From: Pseudomonas sp. UBA2684
GTDB lineage: Bacteria; Pseudomonadota; Gammaproteobacteria; Pseudomonadales; Pseudomonadaceae
Assembly: GCA_002354655.1 (NCBI GenBank)
Contig: DELY01000003.1
Span: 286,022 to 350,021 of the forward strand
Length of the DNA stretch: 64,000 nt
Reading direction: 5' to 3'
Both the position numbers and the translations under genes were made by a program. Below are positions 1 to 10,159 of the stretch, one piece after another (positions within the stretch are counted from its first letter, which is position 1; each line of letters starts with the position of its first letter). Below the pieces are notes generated by a model. The model searched no databases and was not told where the DNA came from. It was given only the letters and a program-made list of their open reading frames with translations.

Positions 1-2
1 GC

Positions 3-3000
3 CAGGTAGATAACAGCGCTCAGGGGCGGATCGCCAGCAAAGGCGCGCTGAGCGCCAATCTGCAAGGCCTCGATCAGCATGACCGGGGTGAGCTGATCAG
101 CGAAACTGCGCTCAGCCTGAACCTCAATGGCGGTCGTCTGGATAACCGCGACCACGGCCTGATCGCCACGCCTGGTAGCCTGCTGATACGCCAGGTCGCC
201 AGCGTCGATAACAGCCAGGGCGGCGAAATTTCCAGTGCTGACGCTTTCACCTTGGTAACCGAAGAGCTGAACAACAGCGCCGGGCGCATCATCAGCGGCG
301 ATGCGCTGCAACTGCATATTACCCGCACCCTGTTGAACAACCTCAACGGCGCACTCTCTGCCGCCAAAGGCTTGCAGATCACTGCGGGCAGCCTGGACAA
401 CAGCGCTGGCGGCACCTTGGCCAGCGCCGCGGATATCGAGTTAACCCTTCAGGGCGAGCTGGATAACCACGACGACGGCGCGCTGGTGGCCGGTGGCAGC
501 ATCACCGTGCAGTCCACGGCGTTGAACAACAGTGAGAACGGGCTGATTTCCAGTTCGACTGGTCTCAACCTCGATACCGGGGCGTTGAATAACCGCGCCG
601 CCGGCCTGATCGTCAGCGCCGGCAGCTTGCACCTGAACAGTGGCGACCTGGACAACAGCCAGGGCGGTACCCTGAGCGGCAAGCAGGGGCTGATGCTAAG
701 CGCCGGTGCGCTGGATAACCGCCAGGACGGCCTGATCATTAGCAATGGCGTGCTCGACCTGCGCGCCACCAATCTGGACTCCAGCCAGGGCGGCGAAATC
801 TCCGCCAAGGGCAACTTGAGCCTGACGCTTGCACGGCTGATCCAGCAGCAGGGCCGGTTAATCGGCGAGGCGAGCGTGAGTCTGAACCTCAACGGTGGCG
901 ACCTGGATAACCGTGGCGGTCTGATCTCCGCGTTTGGCCCGCTAAGTTTCGACAACCTGAGCGCGCTGGACAACCGCCAGGGCGGTGAAATCTCCAGCTC
1001 GCAAGCGTTCTCCGTGTCGGCGGCGAGTATCGACAACGGCGACCTGGGGCGCATCATCAGCGGTCGGCAACTGAGCGTACAGGCGCATAGCCTGCGTAAT
1101 GCCAGCGGTGGCCTGTTATCCGGCTGGGCAGGGCTCGATGTGGCGGGCGGCAGCCTGGACAACTCAGCGAGCGGCACCTTGTCGAGCCGCGAAGGCGATC
1201 TTTCCGTCGACCTCAGCGGTGCATTGGACAACCATGATCAGGGCGCGCTGGTCAGCAAGGGCATCCAGCAGCTCAAGGCCGCCAGCCTGAACAATGCCAA
1301 GGGCATTCTCTCGGCCGAAGGCGACCTCACGGCGACCATCGGCGGCGTGCTGGACAACCACGATGCAGGCGTGATCAATAGTGCCGGCAACCTGGCCATC
1401 ACCGCCCAGAGCCTGAATAACCGTTCCGGTCAGCTCAGTGCCCAGCAATCCCTTCGCCTGAACAGCGCCGGTGCGCTGGACAACCGTGGTGGCACGTTGT
1501 CCAGCAATGGCGCCATGACCCTGACCCTGCTCGGTGCCCTGAGTAATAGCCAGCAGGCCACGCTGGCCAGCGGCGGAGCGCTGCTGCTCAAGGCTGCCAG
1601 CGTGGATAACCGCGGCGGCAAACTGGCCAGCCAGGGGCTGCTCGAACTGATCACTGGCAGCCTGAACAACTCGGCTTCCGGCACGCTCGCCAGCCGCAAC
1701 GACCTATCCATCAACCTCGGCGGCGCCCTGAACAATAGTCAGGACGGCCTGATTTACAGCCAGTTGGGCAGCGTGGCCGTGAGCGCGCAACGCCTCGACA
1801 ACCAGGGCGGCGCCCTGCAAAGCCAAGGTGCCACGAGCCTGACGTTGAATACTGCGCTGGACAACCGGGGCGGGCGTATCGTCGCCCAGGCCGGCAGCCT
1901 CGATGTGCGGGCTGGCAGTCTCGATAACAGTGCAGATGGCATGCTCAGCAGTGTTTCCAGTTGGCTGAAGCTGCTCACCGCGGGATTTTTCGACAACGCC
2001 AATGGCGGGATTACCCAGGCGCAAGCCCTGGATATCCAGGCCGACCAGGGCATCGACAACCGCTCCGGGCACCTCTCGGCGCTCAGTGGCGAGAACCGCA
2101 TTGTGACTGCCGGTTTCGACAACCAAGGCGGCGGTCTATATGCCGGCACCTTGCTCAGTGTCAGCGGCACACAGCTGCTTAACCAAGGCATGGCGTTGGG
2201 ACAAGGCGGCAAAGTGGCCGCCGGGCAGATCGACTTCAGCCTGAGTGGTGCGCTGAATAACCAGTTCGGCCAGATCGAAAGCGACAGCGCGCTCGACCTA
2301 AGTGCCAGTAGCATCAATAACGTCGTTGGCAGCCTGCGTGCCCTCGGCCGCACGGGTAGCACGCGGATCGTCAGCAGCAGCCTGAACAACGGTTTCGGCG
2401 TGATAGAAAGCGCTAACCAAGACCTCGACCTGCACGTGGCGAGCTTGAGTAACGGCGCTGGACGCATCCTGCACACCGGCAGCGGCAACTTCGGTCTGTC
2501 TAGCGCCAACGTCACTCAGGCCGGCGGCACTCTGGTCAGCAACGGCGCCCTGACTCTCAACGCCGCCAGTTGGAGCAACAGCAGCGTGCTGCAGGCCGGG
2601 CGGCTGACCTTGAATATCGGCAACTTCACCCAGACCGCCACAGGTCAGTTACTGGCCAGTCAGTCCCTTATCGGCACAGGCGGTAGCTGGGTCAACCACG
2701 GATTGCTGGCCAGCGACGGCACGCTGTCGCTTTCATTGAGCGGCGGTTACAGCGGTAACGGCCGTCTGAGTAGCTTGGGCGGCCTGAGCCTCAGCGCTGC
2801 CAGCATCGATCTGCCCAGCAGCGCCCGGATTACCGGCGGCGGGCTGACCACCGTCACCAGCAGCGGCCTGCTCAGCAACCGCGGCACGCTGACCTCGGCA
2901 AGCGCTTTGACCGTGCGCGCTGGCACCCTGAATAACTACGGCAGCCTGGGCAGCGGCGAAATGTTGCGGCTGTACGCCCCAACGTTACTTAACCAAAACG

Positions 3001-6000
3001 GCCTGATCTTCAGCGGCGACGACATGGCGCTGCGGGTGGATAACTTCACCAACCGTTATGCGGATGTGTACAGCTTGGGGGCTATCGACCTGGCCAAGAA
3101 TGACCTGGGTCACTCCGCCAGCCGCCTGGATAACCTGTCCGGAACTCTGGAGGCCAGCGGTGACTTCAGCCTCAAGGCTGCAGTGATCAAGAACGCGCGC
3201 GATGTACTGCAGATTAATGATGCCGGCCTCTACACCGCGAAAATCGAAGAGGCTATCTGCGTCGAGGCGGGGGTGGATTGTTCGGGCAAGAGCAATACCT
3301 GGTTCAAAGTCACCAGCCGCGACAAGCTTGAGGTGGTTGCAGCGAGTGCGCTGGCGGCTATTCATGCCGGTGGCAACCTGAACATTACAGGCAGCACACT
3401 CAACAACCAGTCCAGCTTGATCAGTGCCGGCGGCAACATCGTCCTGAACCTGACCAATCTGAACAACCAGGGTTTGGAGATTGGCGAGGTGGAAAGCAGT
3501 CGGGTATTCCGGCTGACACGTATGGATCGCAAATACCAACTTGTCTATGTCCAGCAGGCGGCGGACTTCAGCGCTAAATATTGGCTTGAGAGCCCGGGTT
3601 ATGATCCGGATAACATCGGCGACTTGTCCCAGTCCCTCGCCAGGTTCCTTGCTCAGGAATTCGATCTGGAGTTGGTTCACCTGGCAACGCGTACTGAGCT
3701 CAGCAGGGGCGATCAAAGCTACGCGGCGATCATCCAGGCCGGCGGTAACGTCAGCGTCAATGCCAGCAACCGGATCGACAATGGCGTTATCCGCCCTTAC
3801 TTCACCTATGTAAGCGGTGGACAAAAAGTCGGCAGTACTGCGACCGATGCGACGGGTGTCAGCACCCTCGTCAGCCTGAATTCGCAACTTCCCCCCGACC
3901 TGCAACAGCAACAGGTCAACCCCCTGACCCTGCCCGGTTTCAGCCTGCCGCAAAGCCAGAACGGCCTGTTCCGTCTGAGCGGCCAAGCCGCTCAAAGTGG
4001 CGTCGCGAGCACCGCGCTGACCAGCGTGGGCAATCGCACCCTATCTGGCCGCAGCATTACGCTGGGACAGCAAGAGCAGAGCCTGGGGTATGCCGATATC
4101 CAGGCTCGCGCGTTTGTCATCGCCAGCCAAGGGGGTATAGCGGCCGATCAGGTCGCGGGTAGTGCCTGGAGCCTGTCTGGCAGTGGTGGGGGCGTGCAGG
4201 CCAGCGGCACGTCGGGCGCCGGTGGTGGGCCTGCCGCGCCGGTGTCCACCGCGCTGCACGGCGAAGCCTTGCCGCCCGTGCTGCCGATACCAGGAGCCGT
4301 GCAGCAGGTACAACTCGGTTCCGGGAACGTGCCCAGCGGCGGTGTGCCCACTGCGCAATCTGTCGTCCTGGGTAGCGCGTCAAGCCTGCCCGGCACGCTT
4401 CAGCCAGGCGTCCCCAGCGCCAACCAGGTGCAGTCCGGTCCCGCACCGGTTGTGCTACAGACCGTGAACCAGGTACAGGGTCTGCCGACCAGCAGCGCCC
4501 CGCTCAACAGTCACAACTACCTGATCGAAACCAACCCCGAGCTGACCAACCTCAAGCAGTTCCTCAGCACCGATTACCTGCTCGGCAACCTTGGCGTCAC
4601 CCCGGACACGGCGCAGAAACGCCTGGGCGACGGCTTCTACGAGCAACGGCTGATCCGCGAAGCCATCGTCGCGCGCACTGGCCAGCGCTTTATTGACGGG
4701 TTGACCAGCGACGAGGCGATGTTCCGCTACCTGATGGACAACGCCATCGCCAGCAAGAACGCACTAAACCTGGCGGTGGGCATCAGCCTGAGCGCCGAGC
4801 AAGTGGCGGCGCTGACCCACGATATCGTCTGGCTGGAAGAGCACGAAGTGCTCGGTGAGCAGGTCCTGGTGCCGGTGCTGTACCTGGCCCAGGCCGAAGG
4901 CCGCCTGGCGGCCAATGGCGCGCTGATCCAGGGGCAGGACGTTTCGCTGATCGCCGGCGGCGACTTGACTAACGCCGGCACCTTGCGCGCCAGCAACAAC
5001 CTTAGCGCCGTGGCCGGCAATGACCTGATCAACAGCGGTCTGATCGAGGCCGGCAACCGCCTCGACCTGCTGGCGGCCGACAGCATCCGCAATGCCCAGG
5101 GCGGCATTATCGCTGGGCGCGATGTCAGCCTGACGGCGCTGACCGGCGATGTACTCAACGAGCGCACGGTCACCCGTCATGCCAGCGTCGCCGGTAACAG
5201 CCACTGGGAAAGCAGCTTCGCCGACAGCGCCGCCCGCATCGAGGCGGCCAGCAGCCTGAGCATCAGTGCCGGGCGCGATGTGGCCAACCTCGGCGGCGTA
5301 TTGGACAGCCGGGGCGACCTCAGCATTAGCGCCGGGCGTGACGTCACCATTGCCTCGGTGGAAGAGCGCCATCTGCACGCGCGCGGCACACATTATCGGG
5401 ATGAGCGGGTCAGTCAGCTGGGCGCCGAGGTGACGGCTGGGCGCGACATCGACATCAGCGCCGGTCGTGACCTGGCGGCGATCGCCAGCCGCATTGAGGC
5501 GGGGCGCGATATTGACCTGGCAGCGGGCAACGACGTGCTGATCGCCTCGGCAGCCGACGAAAGCCACTACTTGTCCAAGAGCAAGAAGGTCATCCTTCAG
5601 AAAGACCATGTCGAGCAGCAGTCCAGCGAGATCCTGGCCGGCGGCGATGTGGTGATTAGCGCGTCGAACAACTTGCTGCTTTCCGCCAGCCAGGTGCAGG
5701 CGGATGGAGAGGCTTATCTGGTGGCGGGTGAGAACTTGGCCCTGCTCAGCGCCGAGGATTACGACTACTACCTCTATCAGAAAAAGAAAAAGGGTAGCTT
5801 CGGCAGCAAGAGCTTTCGGCGCGACGAAGTCACCCAGGTCAGCCATATCGGCAGCGAAGTCAGCGCTGGCGGCGACGTCACTCTGCTCAGCGGCAGCGAC
5901 CAGCTCTATCAGGCGGCGAAACTGGAAAGCGGCGGCGACCTGACTCTGGCCAGCGGCGGCGCGATCACCTTCGACGGGGTGAAAGACCTCAAACAGGAGA

Positions 6001-8027
6001 GCCACGAGAAGAGCAAAAGTAGCTTTACCTGGCAGTCGGCCAAGGGTAAGGGGACCACCGACGAGACACTGCGCCAGAGCCAGTTGATTGCCCAGGGCGA
6101 CATCGTCATCAAGGCGGTGGAAGGTCTCAATATCGATGTCAAGCACATCGACCAGAAGACGGTGAGCCAGAGCATCGACGCCATGGTCAAGGCCGACCCG
6201 AACCTGGTCTGGCTGAATGAGATGGAACAGCGCGGGGATGTGGACTGGCGGCGGGTGAAGGAGGTGCATGACTCCTTCAAGTACAGCAGCTCGGGGTTGG
6301 GCGGCGGAGCGGCAATAGTAATTGCCATCGTGGTGGCGTACTTCACGGCGGGGGCGGCGAGCGCCGCAATCGGAAATGTCGCAGGGGCAGCCGCGGGATC
6401 GGGAGGCACGATGGCTGCTGCGGGTACAGCCACCGCTTCTGCAGTGGCGAACGGTGCCGCGATAGGTTCTACGGTCGCTGCCGGCTGGGGCAACGTGGCC
6501 CTGACTGCTGTCGCTACTGGAGCCGCCAGCAATACGGCCATCAGCACCATCAACAACCGGGGCGACCTCGGAGCGATACTCAAGGACGTGACCTCGGAGG
6601 ATGCGCTGCGTGGTTATGTGGTAGCGGGCGCCACCGCAGGCCTGACCAACGGACTGTATAACGGCTGGACCGGCACCGAGACCGGCGCCAGCGGCGCCTT
6701 GGTCAACAGCGGCAAAGTCATTACTGAAGGCGGGCTGAACACCTGGAGTGGTATCGGTCAGTTTGCCGGCAACCAATTGCTGCAAAACGGCACCTCCGCC
6801 GTCCTTGACCGTGCCCTGGGCGGCGATAGCTCGCTTAGCGATGCCCTGCGCAGCAGTCTGGCCAATACCTTTGCGGCGGCGGGGTTCAACCTGATCGGTG
6901 ATCAGACAGCCCCCGGTAAATGGGATATCAAGGATGGCAGCCTGGCCAAGATCGGCCTGCACGCGGTGATGGGCGGCCTGGCGGCAGAAGCGGCTGGCGG
7001 GGACTTCAGGACTGGTGCGCTGGCGGCTGGCGTGAACGAAGCCCTCGTCGATAGCTTGGCAGGCTGGTACGGGCAGATGGACCCGGAGCAGAAGAAGAGC
7101 CTGCTGGTGATGAACTCGCAGGTGATCGGGGTTCTGGCGGCTGGGGCGCAGGGAGGTGATGAGAAGGCTTTGCAGACTGGGGCTTGGGTGGCGGGGAGTG
7201 CGACTCTATATAACCGTCAGCTTCATGAGAGTGAAAAAGCTCTTGCCAAGGAACTGGCAGAGAAAAGTGGCGGTAGATTTACTGAGGGGGAAGTTGAGGA
7301 TGTCTTGCGGGTGTCGAGCAGGGCGGATGAGGGTATTTTTCCGGGGACTGATATGGTGGTGCCGCAGGATGGAGTCTATGACACAGGTGGGCGCTGGGTT
7401 AAGTATGGCGACACTTATGTTCAGTTGCTTCCTGTCGATATTGATCCTGATGTTGCTAAGTATGTATTGAGTAACGCGGAGGGTTACTCATTTCATGACT
7501 CAACATTGGGGCTAGCTCCTAATCAGAATATAGGAGGTTCTAGCCAGAATCCCCGTGATAGGCTTACGGGATATGCGTTGGGTGACAGTGGCGGTTATGT
7601 AGTGCCGGTAGTAATTGACGGTAAATATTATCAGCCTCGATTTTGGCCTTGTGGTAATGCGGAATGTATTGCGGTGGGAGCGAACATTGACTTTGGGAAT
7701 GCTGATACTCTGCGTTGGTTAAGGGCTGCAGATGCGAAGGCGTTGGATGATTTTAGTAAAGTAATGACTGCTGGCGCAGTAATTGGGAGTGGTGGTACGG
7801 TGGTGGGATTGGGTCATATATCAACTGGAGCCTCTTTGCTTTCTGGTTATCTGAATGATGCTATACTTACAAAGCTTACTGAGGGAGCTGTAAGTACAGG
7901 CTTCGAGTCATACGCGGCCTCTAGAGGAGTTCCTCTTGAGGTCGCTAGAAAAATTACCAATGCGTTGTCACTGTCTGGTGCATGGTCAGGCATAGTTGAA
8001 AATGGTAAGGATTTGCTAGGTGAGTGA
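3..8027 (+). CDS. cdiA: CdiA / filamentous haemagglutinin-type exoprotein, 5' end outside the window
   Basis: The reading frame is open from the first bases, so the signal peptide and TPS secretion domain lie upstream; 2674 codons are visible. From 1 to about 3.1 kb there are dozens of degenerate 20-25 residue repeats with LDN..G cores, the beta-helical FHA-1 filament. A middle non-repeat part (about 3.1-4.1 kb) fits a receptor-binding region. A Pro/Ser/Gly-rich stretch (about 4.15-4.5 kb) is followed by a conserved block with YLIETNP and DYLLG motifs. FHA-2 repeats run about 4.9-6.2 kb, then a DUF637-type pretoxin region. After a YNRQLHE motif near 7205 the base composition falls and the last ~270 residues match nothing I recognise. 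This is the variable toxin tail. CdiA proteins are exported by CdiB, not in this window, and deliver the tail into neighbouring cells. The stop overlaps the next gene by 8 nt. Confidence 0.93.
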   Translation, partial: QVDNSAQGRIASKGALSANLQGLDQHDRGELISETALSLNLNGGRLDNRDHGLIATPGSLLIRQVASVDNSQGGEISSADAFTLVTEELNNSAGRIISGDALQLHITRTLLNNLNGALSAAKGLQITAGSLDNSAGGTLASAADIELTLQGELDNHDDGALVAGGSITVQSTALNNSENGLISSSTGLNLDTGALNNRAAGLIVSAGSLHLNSGDLDNSQGGTLSGKQGLMLSAGALDNRQDGLIISNGVLDLRATNLDSSQGGEISAKGNLSLTLARLIQQQGRLIGEASVSLNLNGGDLDNRGGLISAFGPLSFDNLSALDNRQGGEISSSQAFSVSAASIDNGDLGRIISGRQLSVQAHSLRNASGGLLSGWAGLDVAGGSLDNSASGTLSSREGDLSVDLSGALDNHDQGALVSKGIQQLKAASLNNAKGILSAEGDLTATIGGVLDNHDAGVINSAGNLAITAQSLNNRSGQLSAQQSLRLNSAGALDNRGGTLSSNGAMTLTLLGALSNSQQATLASGGALLLKAASVDNRGGKLASQGLLELITGSLNNSASGTLASRNDLSINLGGALNNSQDGLIYSQLGSVAVSAQRLDNQGGALQSQGATSLTLNTALDNRGGRIVAQAGSLDVRAGSLDNSADGMLSSVSSWLKLLTAGFFDNANGGITQAQALDIQADQGIDNRSGHLSALSGENRIVTAGFDNQGGGLYAGTLLSVSGTQLLNQGMALGQGGKVAAGQIDFSLSGALNNQFGQIESDSALDLSASSINNVVGSLRALGRTGSTRIVSSSLNNGFGVIESANQDLDLHVASLSNGAGRILHTGSGNFGLSSANVTQAGGTLVSNGALTLNAASWSNSSVLQAGRLTLNIGNFTQTATGQLLASQSLIGTGGSWVNHGLLASDGTLSLSLSGGYSGNGRLSSLGGLSLSAASIDLPSSARITGGGLTTVTSSGLLSNRGTLTSASALTVRAGTLNNYGSLGSGEMLRLYAPTLLNQNGLIFSGDDMALRVDNFTNRYADVYSLGAIDLAKNDLGHSASRLDNLSGTLEASGDFSLKAAVIKNARDVLQINDAGLYTAKIEEAICVEAGVDCSGKSNTWFKVTSRDKLEVVAASALAAIHAGGNLNITGSTLNNQSSLISAGGNIVLNLTNLNNQGLEIGEVESSRVFRLTRMDRKYQLVYVQQAADFSAKYWLESPGYDPDNIGDLSQSLARFLAQEFDLELVHLATRTELSRGDQSYAAIIQAGGNVSVNASNRIDNGVIRPYFTYVSGGQKVGSTATDATGVSTLVSLNSQLPPDLQQQQVNPLTLPGFSLPQSQNGLFRLSGQAAQSGVASTALTSVGNRTLSGRSITLGQQEQSLGYADIQARAFVIASQGGIAADQVAGSAWSLSGSGGGVQASGTSGAGGGPAAPVSTALHGEALPPVLPIPGAVQQVQLGSGNVPSGGVPTAQSVVLGSASSLPGTLQPGVPSANQVQSGPAPVVLQTVNQVQGLPTSSAPLNSHNYLIETNPELTNLKQFLSTDYLLGNLGVTPDTAQKRLGDGFYEQRLIREAIVARTGQRFIDGLTSDEAMFRYLMDNAIASKNALNLAVGISLSAEQVAALTHDIVWLEEHEVLGEQVLVPVLYLAQAEGRLAANGALIQGQDVSLIAGGDLTNAGTLRASNNLSAVAGNDLINSGLIEAGNRLDLLAADSIRNAQGGIIAGRDVSLTALTGDVLNERTVTRHASVAGNSHWESSFADSAARIEAASSLSISAGRDVANLGGVLDSRGDLSISAGRDVTIASVEERHLHARGTHYRDERVSQLGAEVTAGRDIDISAGRDLAAIASRIEAGRDIDLAAGNDVLIASAADESHYLSKSKKVILQKDHVEQQSSEILAGGDVVISASNNLLLSASQVQADGEAYLVAGENLALLSAEDYDYYLYQKKKKGSFGSKSFRRDEVTQVSHIGSEVSAGGDVTLLSGSDQLYQAAKLESGGDLTLASGGAITFDGVKDLKQESHEKSKSSFTWQSAKGKGTTDETLRQSQLIAQGDIVIKAVEGLNIDVKHIDQKTVSQSIDAMVKADPNLVWLNEMEQRGDVDWRRVKEVHDSFKYSSSGLGGGAAIVIAIVVAYFTAGAASAAIGNVAGAAAGSGGTMAAAGTATASAVANGAAIGSTVAAGWGNVALTAVATGAASNTAISTINNRGDLGAILKDVTSEDALRGYVVAGATAGLTNGLYNGWTGTETGASGALVNSGKVITEGGLNTWSGIGQFAGNQLLQNGTSAVLDRALGGDSSLSDALRSSLANTFAAAGFNLIGDQTAPGKWDIKDGSLAKIGLHAVMGGLAAEAAGGDFRTGALAAGVNEALVDSLAGWYGQMDPEQKKSLLVMNSQVIGVLAAGAQGGDEKALQTGAWVAGSATLYNRQLHESEKALAKELAEKSGGRFTEGEVEDVLRVSSRADEGIFPGTDMVVPQDGVYDTGGRWVKYGDTYVQLLPVDIDPDVAKYVLSNAEGYSFHDSTLGLAPNQNIGGSSQNPRDRLTGYALGDSGGYVVPVVIDGKYYQPRFWPCGNAECIAVGANIDFGNADTLRWLRAADAKALDDFSKVMTAGAVIGSGGTVVGLGHISTGASLLSGYLNDAILTKLTEGAVSTGFESYAASRGVPLEVARKITNALSLSGAWSGIVENGKDLLGE

Positions 8028-8313
8028 CTTTACTTTGTTTTCCAGAAAGAGTGCTCTTGTGGTTTTGGTTTTAGTGATGTTGGGTTTTATGATTTTGAAT
8101 TTGGTTAGATTTTATGGTGTATGGAGGGATTTTTTTACGGTAATGTTTGGGCAGGCATGGTTTGGGTATTCCTTTTACGCGTTCGTTAGTGGGAGGTACA
8201 TCCCGTTTTCCGGCGGGGCCACAGTCGGTAAGGATGAAAATTTGTGGCTCAGAGCATTCTCTGGTGGGTTAGGGCTTTTAATATATTTTTGTTTTTTCTT
8301 TTATAAGGTCTAG
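8020..8313 (+). CDS. cdiI: Probable CDI immunity protein, small membrane protein
   Basis: This 97-residue protein starts with GTG inside the last codons of cdiA, with an AAGGA ribosome site at 8007-8011. It has two to three hydrophobic segments (about residues 12-30, 38-52 and 78-96) and is AT-rich like the toxin tail before it. No family was recognised. Position immediately after the cdiA tail, overlap and low G+C are the usual signs of a cognate immunity gene. Membrane location suggests that the toxin tail acts on the inner membrane, as for ionophore-type CDI toxins. That function is inference. It could instead be an unrelated small membrane protein, but the overlap makes this unlikely. Confidence 0.75.
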   Translation: MSDFTLFSRKSALVVLVLVMLGFMILNLVRFYGVWRDFFTVMFGQAWFGYSFYAFVSGRYIPFSGGATVGKDENLWLRAFSGGLGLLIYFCFFFYKV

Positions 8314-8377
8314 TTGTTGTGACAAACATTCCCGCCAGCCTCAACTATCCCCTGAGGCGCAAACCCGACCCTATACC

Positions 8378-8607
8378 CACTGTCCCGTCCAACTGTCCAA
8401 TCGACTTCCCTCGCCTTGCCAACGGGGGATTTTTCTATTTCAAGCTGTCCGGTTTCGAGTTTCGGCCCGCCGTCGGTCGGTTTTCGACCTGGACCGGATG
8501 GCGGTTTCCCCTGAGATTTCCCCTTTTTCCGCCAACGAGGCGAGTTTTGTCGTCCCGCCCGTGGACAGGTGCCGCGCCATCGCTAACCGCAGAATCGGCC
8601 GGTTGCG
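8378..8607. repeat. Long repeat next to the transposase gene, copy 1
   Basis: The stretch beginning CACTGTCCCGTCCAACTGTC recurs at 13847 with scattered differences and continues into the 3' part of the transposase gene in both places. It is non-coding as far as I can see. It probably is the outer end of the insertion element whose transposase follows on the minus strand. The exact terminal inverted repeat and target duplication could not be defined by eye. Confidence 0.75.
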
Positions 8608-9501
8608 CTAAAACCGTAAATGGTAACCCTGCAATAAGCCGTCCCAAGCCTCGAACCATTCCTCCCGTCTCGGCGGTCGCCGATAAGGGTCGATCCCCTG
8701 CCACGCCTCCAGCGGCGTCCGGCCACCCAGGTTCTGGTGCGGACGCACGGCGTTGTACCAGAAGGCGAACTGGCTCAGCGCGCTGTACAGCTGGGCGCGG
8801 TCGAGCAGCCGCCAGCGATCCAGCTTGCCTTTCAAGGTGCCGAACAGACGCTCGATCCGGCTGTTCTGCCAGGGGCAGCCAGGATCGCTGAGCTGCTGGC
8901 GAATCCCGGCCAGGCGCAGCACTGTGCTGAACAGCCTACCGGTAAACACCCGCTCGTTATCGCTGCGCAACGCCTGGGGTTTGCCGAAGCGGCCAATGGC
9001 CAGAAACAGGTAGCCGAGCAGCGTCCAGGCGGACTTGTTGGGCACGGCGGTGAGGGTCAGCAGCTGGCGGCTGCCGTGATCGATCAGGCCGAGGATGGGA
9101 TGTTGCTGGCCGTGGACATCCTGTTTACCGGTCAAATCCAGCCCCCACACCTTGTTCGATTCGCCAAGCCCCGGTCGGTACTGGCGAATCTTGCGGCGCA
9201 GACATTCGATTTCGTAGCGCCGCCCTCGCAAGGTATAGGCTACATAGGACTTGCTGACGGTCAGCTGTTTCTTCGCCGCGAAGCGCCGGTTGAAGGTGTC
9301 GGCGACTCGCCGACAGCCCGCTTGCGGCATCAGCGCCTTGAGTCGAACCAACTCATCGACCATCCAGGTGGGTTTGCGCGGTTGGCGCATCGGTTGGTCG
9401 GGGTGCGTTCGCTTCCAGCCATGCCGACTGGGGCGCGGACGCCGGCTGGGGAACAGCCAGCGCAGCAGCATCCGGCACAGCTGCAGAATCCATTGCGGCA
9501 T
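8608..9501 (-). CDS. DDE transposase with integrase core domain
   Basis: This 297-residue protein has an rve-type integrase core. The acidic residues are in WGLDLTG (about residue 121), RSDNE (about 179) and RIERLFG (about 215), with 35 residues between the last two, so the DD(35)E triad looks intact. The N-terminal part is basic and contains a helix-turn-helix-like segment. IS family assignment is uncertain; IS3- or IS481-like is most likely. A related but broken copy lies at 14078-14745 in the same orientation. The gene sits directly behind the CDI immunity gene and may have helped to assemble this locus. ATG at 9499-9501. Confidence 0.85.
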   Translation of the reverse strand: MPQWILQLCRMLLRWLFPSRRPRPSRHGWKRTHPDQPMRQPRKPTWMVDELVRLKALMPQAGCRRVADTFNRRFAAKKQLTVSKSYVAYTLRGRRYEIECLRRKIRQYRPGLGESNKVWGLDLTGKQDVHGQQHPILGLIDHGSRQLLTLTAVPNKSAWTLLGYLFLAIGRFGKPQALRSDNERVFTGRLFSTVLRLAGIRQQLSDPGCPWQNSRIERLFGTLKGKLDRWRLLDRAQLYSALSQFAFWYNAVRPHQNLGGRTPLEAWQGIDPYRRPPRREEWFEAWDGLLQGYHLRF

Positions 9502-9627
9502 GGTTTTGCTCGGTGTTTATCGGGGCGGGCATTCTTGCCTCCCGCTCGCGGTAAAGACGGGCTGCCCTCGGCCCCCGTTCTGCGGAGCCGAGGTGCGTTC
9601 ATGCATGACGTTTGCGCGAGTCTCGGA

Positions 9628-9888
9628 TCATGGGTGTCGTTGCGACTCCATATACAGGCGCAACAGTTTGTTGATGCGGGTCTGATAGCCCTGGCCTTGC
9701 CCTTTGAACCACTCCAGCACATCGGCGTCGAGGCGCAGTGTCACCGGTTGCTTAACGACCTGACGTAACTCGGCACGGGCAAAGAACTCGTCGCCCAGCT
9801 CCGGAATGTCGCTGGTGTCGATCTCGTCGTCGGTCAGACTTTCCAGCCGTTTCCAGTCAGTTTTCGTTTTAGCCGATACGTTGCTCAT
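9628..9888 (-). CDS. brnA: BrnA-type antitoxin
   Basis: This 86-residue protein has the BrnA layout: an acidic N-terminal half with DTSDIPEL, then a ribbon-helix-helix-like C-terminal half with VTLRLDADVLEWFK and YQTRINKLLR. BrnA proteins bind and neutralise the BrnT ribonuclease and repress their own promoter. The start overlaps the end of brnT by 20 nt, so the two are translationally linked in toxin-first order, as is normal for this family. The pair lies between two CDI modules and could help retain the island, which is inference. Confidence 0.88.
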   Translation of the reverse strand: MSNVSAKTKTDWKRLESLTDDEIDTSDIPELGDEFFARAELRQVVKQPVTLRLDADVLEWFKGQGQGYQTRINKLLRLYMESQRHP

Positions 9889-10144
9889 AGTGTTGTACCT
9901 CGCGTCGGGTCGCTTTTCGGGCGCTGATGATGCGGATCACATCGCCCCTTCGTTCCGTATAAACCACCACGCCCAGCAGTGCTGTTATCCAGCCCAGGGC
10001 GATCCAGCGCTCTTCGCCGTAACCTTCGCGCTCATCCGGCAAGGCCAGTAGAGGGTGGTTGAAAATGTCCACGGCATCGTTGAAGTCGATGCCATGCTTC
10101 TGGATGTTGATACGGTTTTTAGCCTCATCCCACTCAAAGCGCAT
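9869..10144 (-). CDS. brnT: BrnT-type ribonuclease toxin
   Basis: This 91-residue protein begins with the family hallmark FEWDEAKN..N..KHGIDF. It continues with the RWIALGW strand and ends with the RIISARKATRREV block, which matches BrnT throughout and is full length. BrnT toxins have a RelE-like fold, cleave RNA and inhibit translation. The key R, H and K positions of the N-terminal block and the C-terminal SARKA motif are present, so the toxin is probably active. It is first in the operon, upstream of brnA, with a palindromic site just before its start. Confidence 0.92.
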   Translation of the reverse strand: MRFEWDEAKNRINIQKHGIDFNDAVDIFNHPLLALPDEREGYGEERWIALGWITALLGVVVYTERRGDVIRIISARKATRREVQHYEQRIG

Positions 10145-10159
10145 GCTGCATCCCGTATT

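Noticed and set aside
1-3100. Regular repeats that might be taken for a tandem-repeat or CRISPR array
   Set aside because: The repeats are degenerate, in one reading frame and encode LDN..G units; no identical repeats with unique spacers.
4764-6962. 732-residue minus-strand frame opposite cdiA
   Set aside because: Low-complexity mirror of the FHA repeats; no domain seen.
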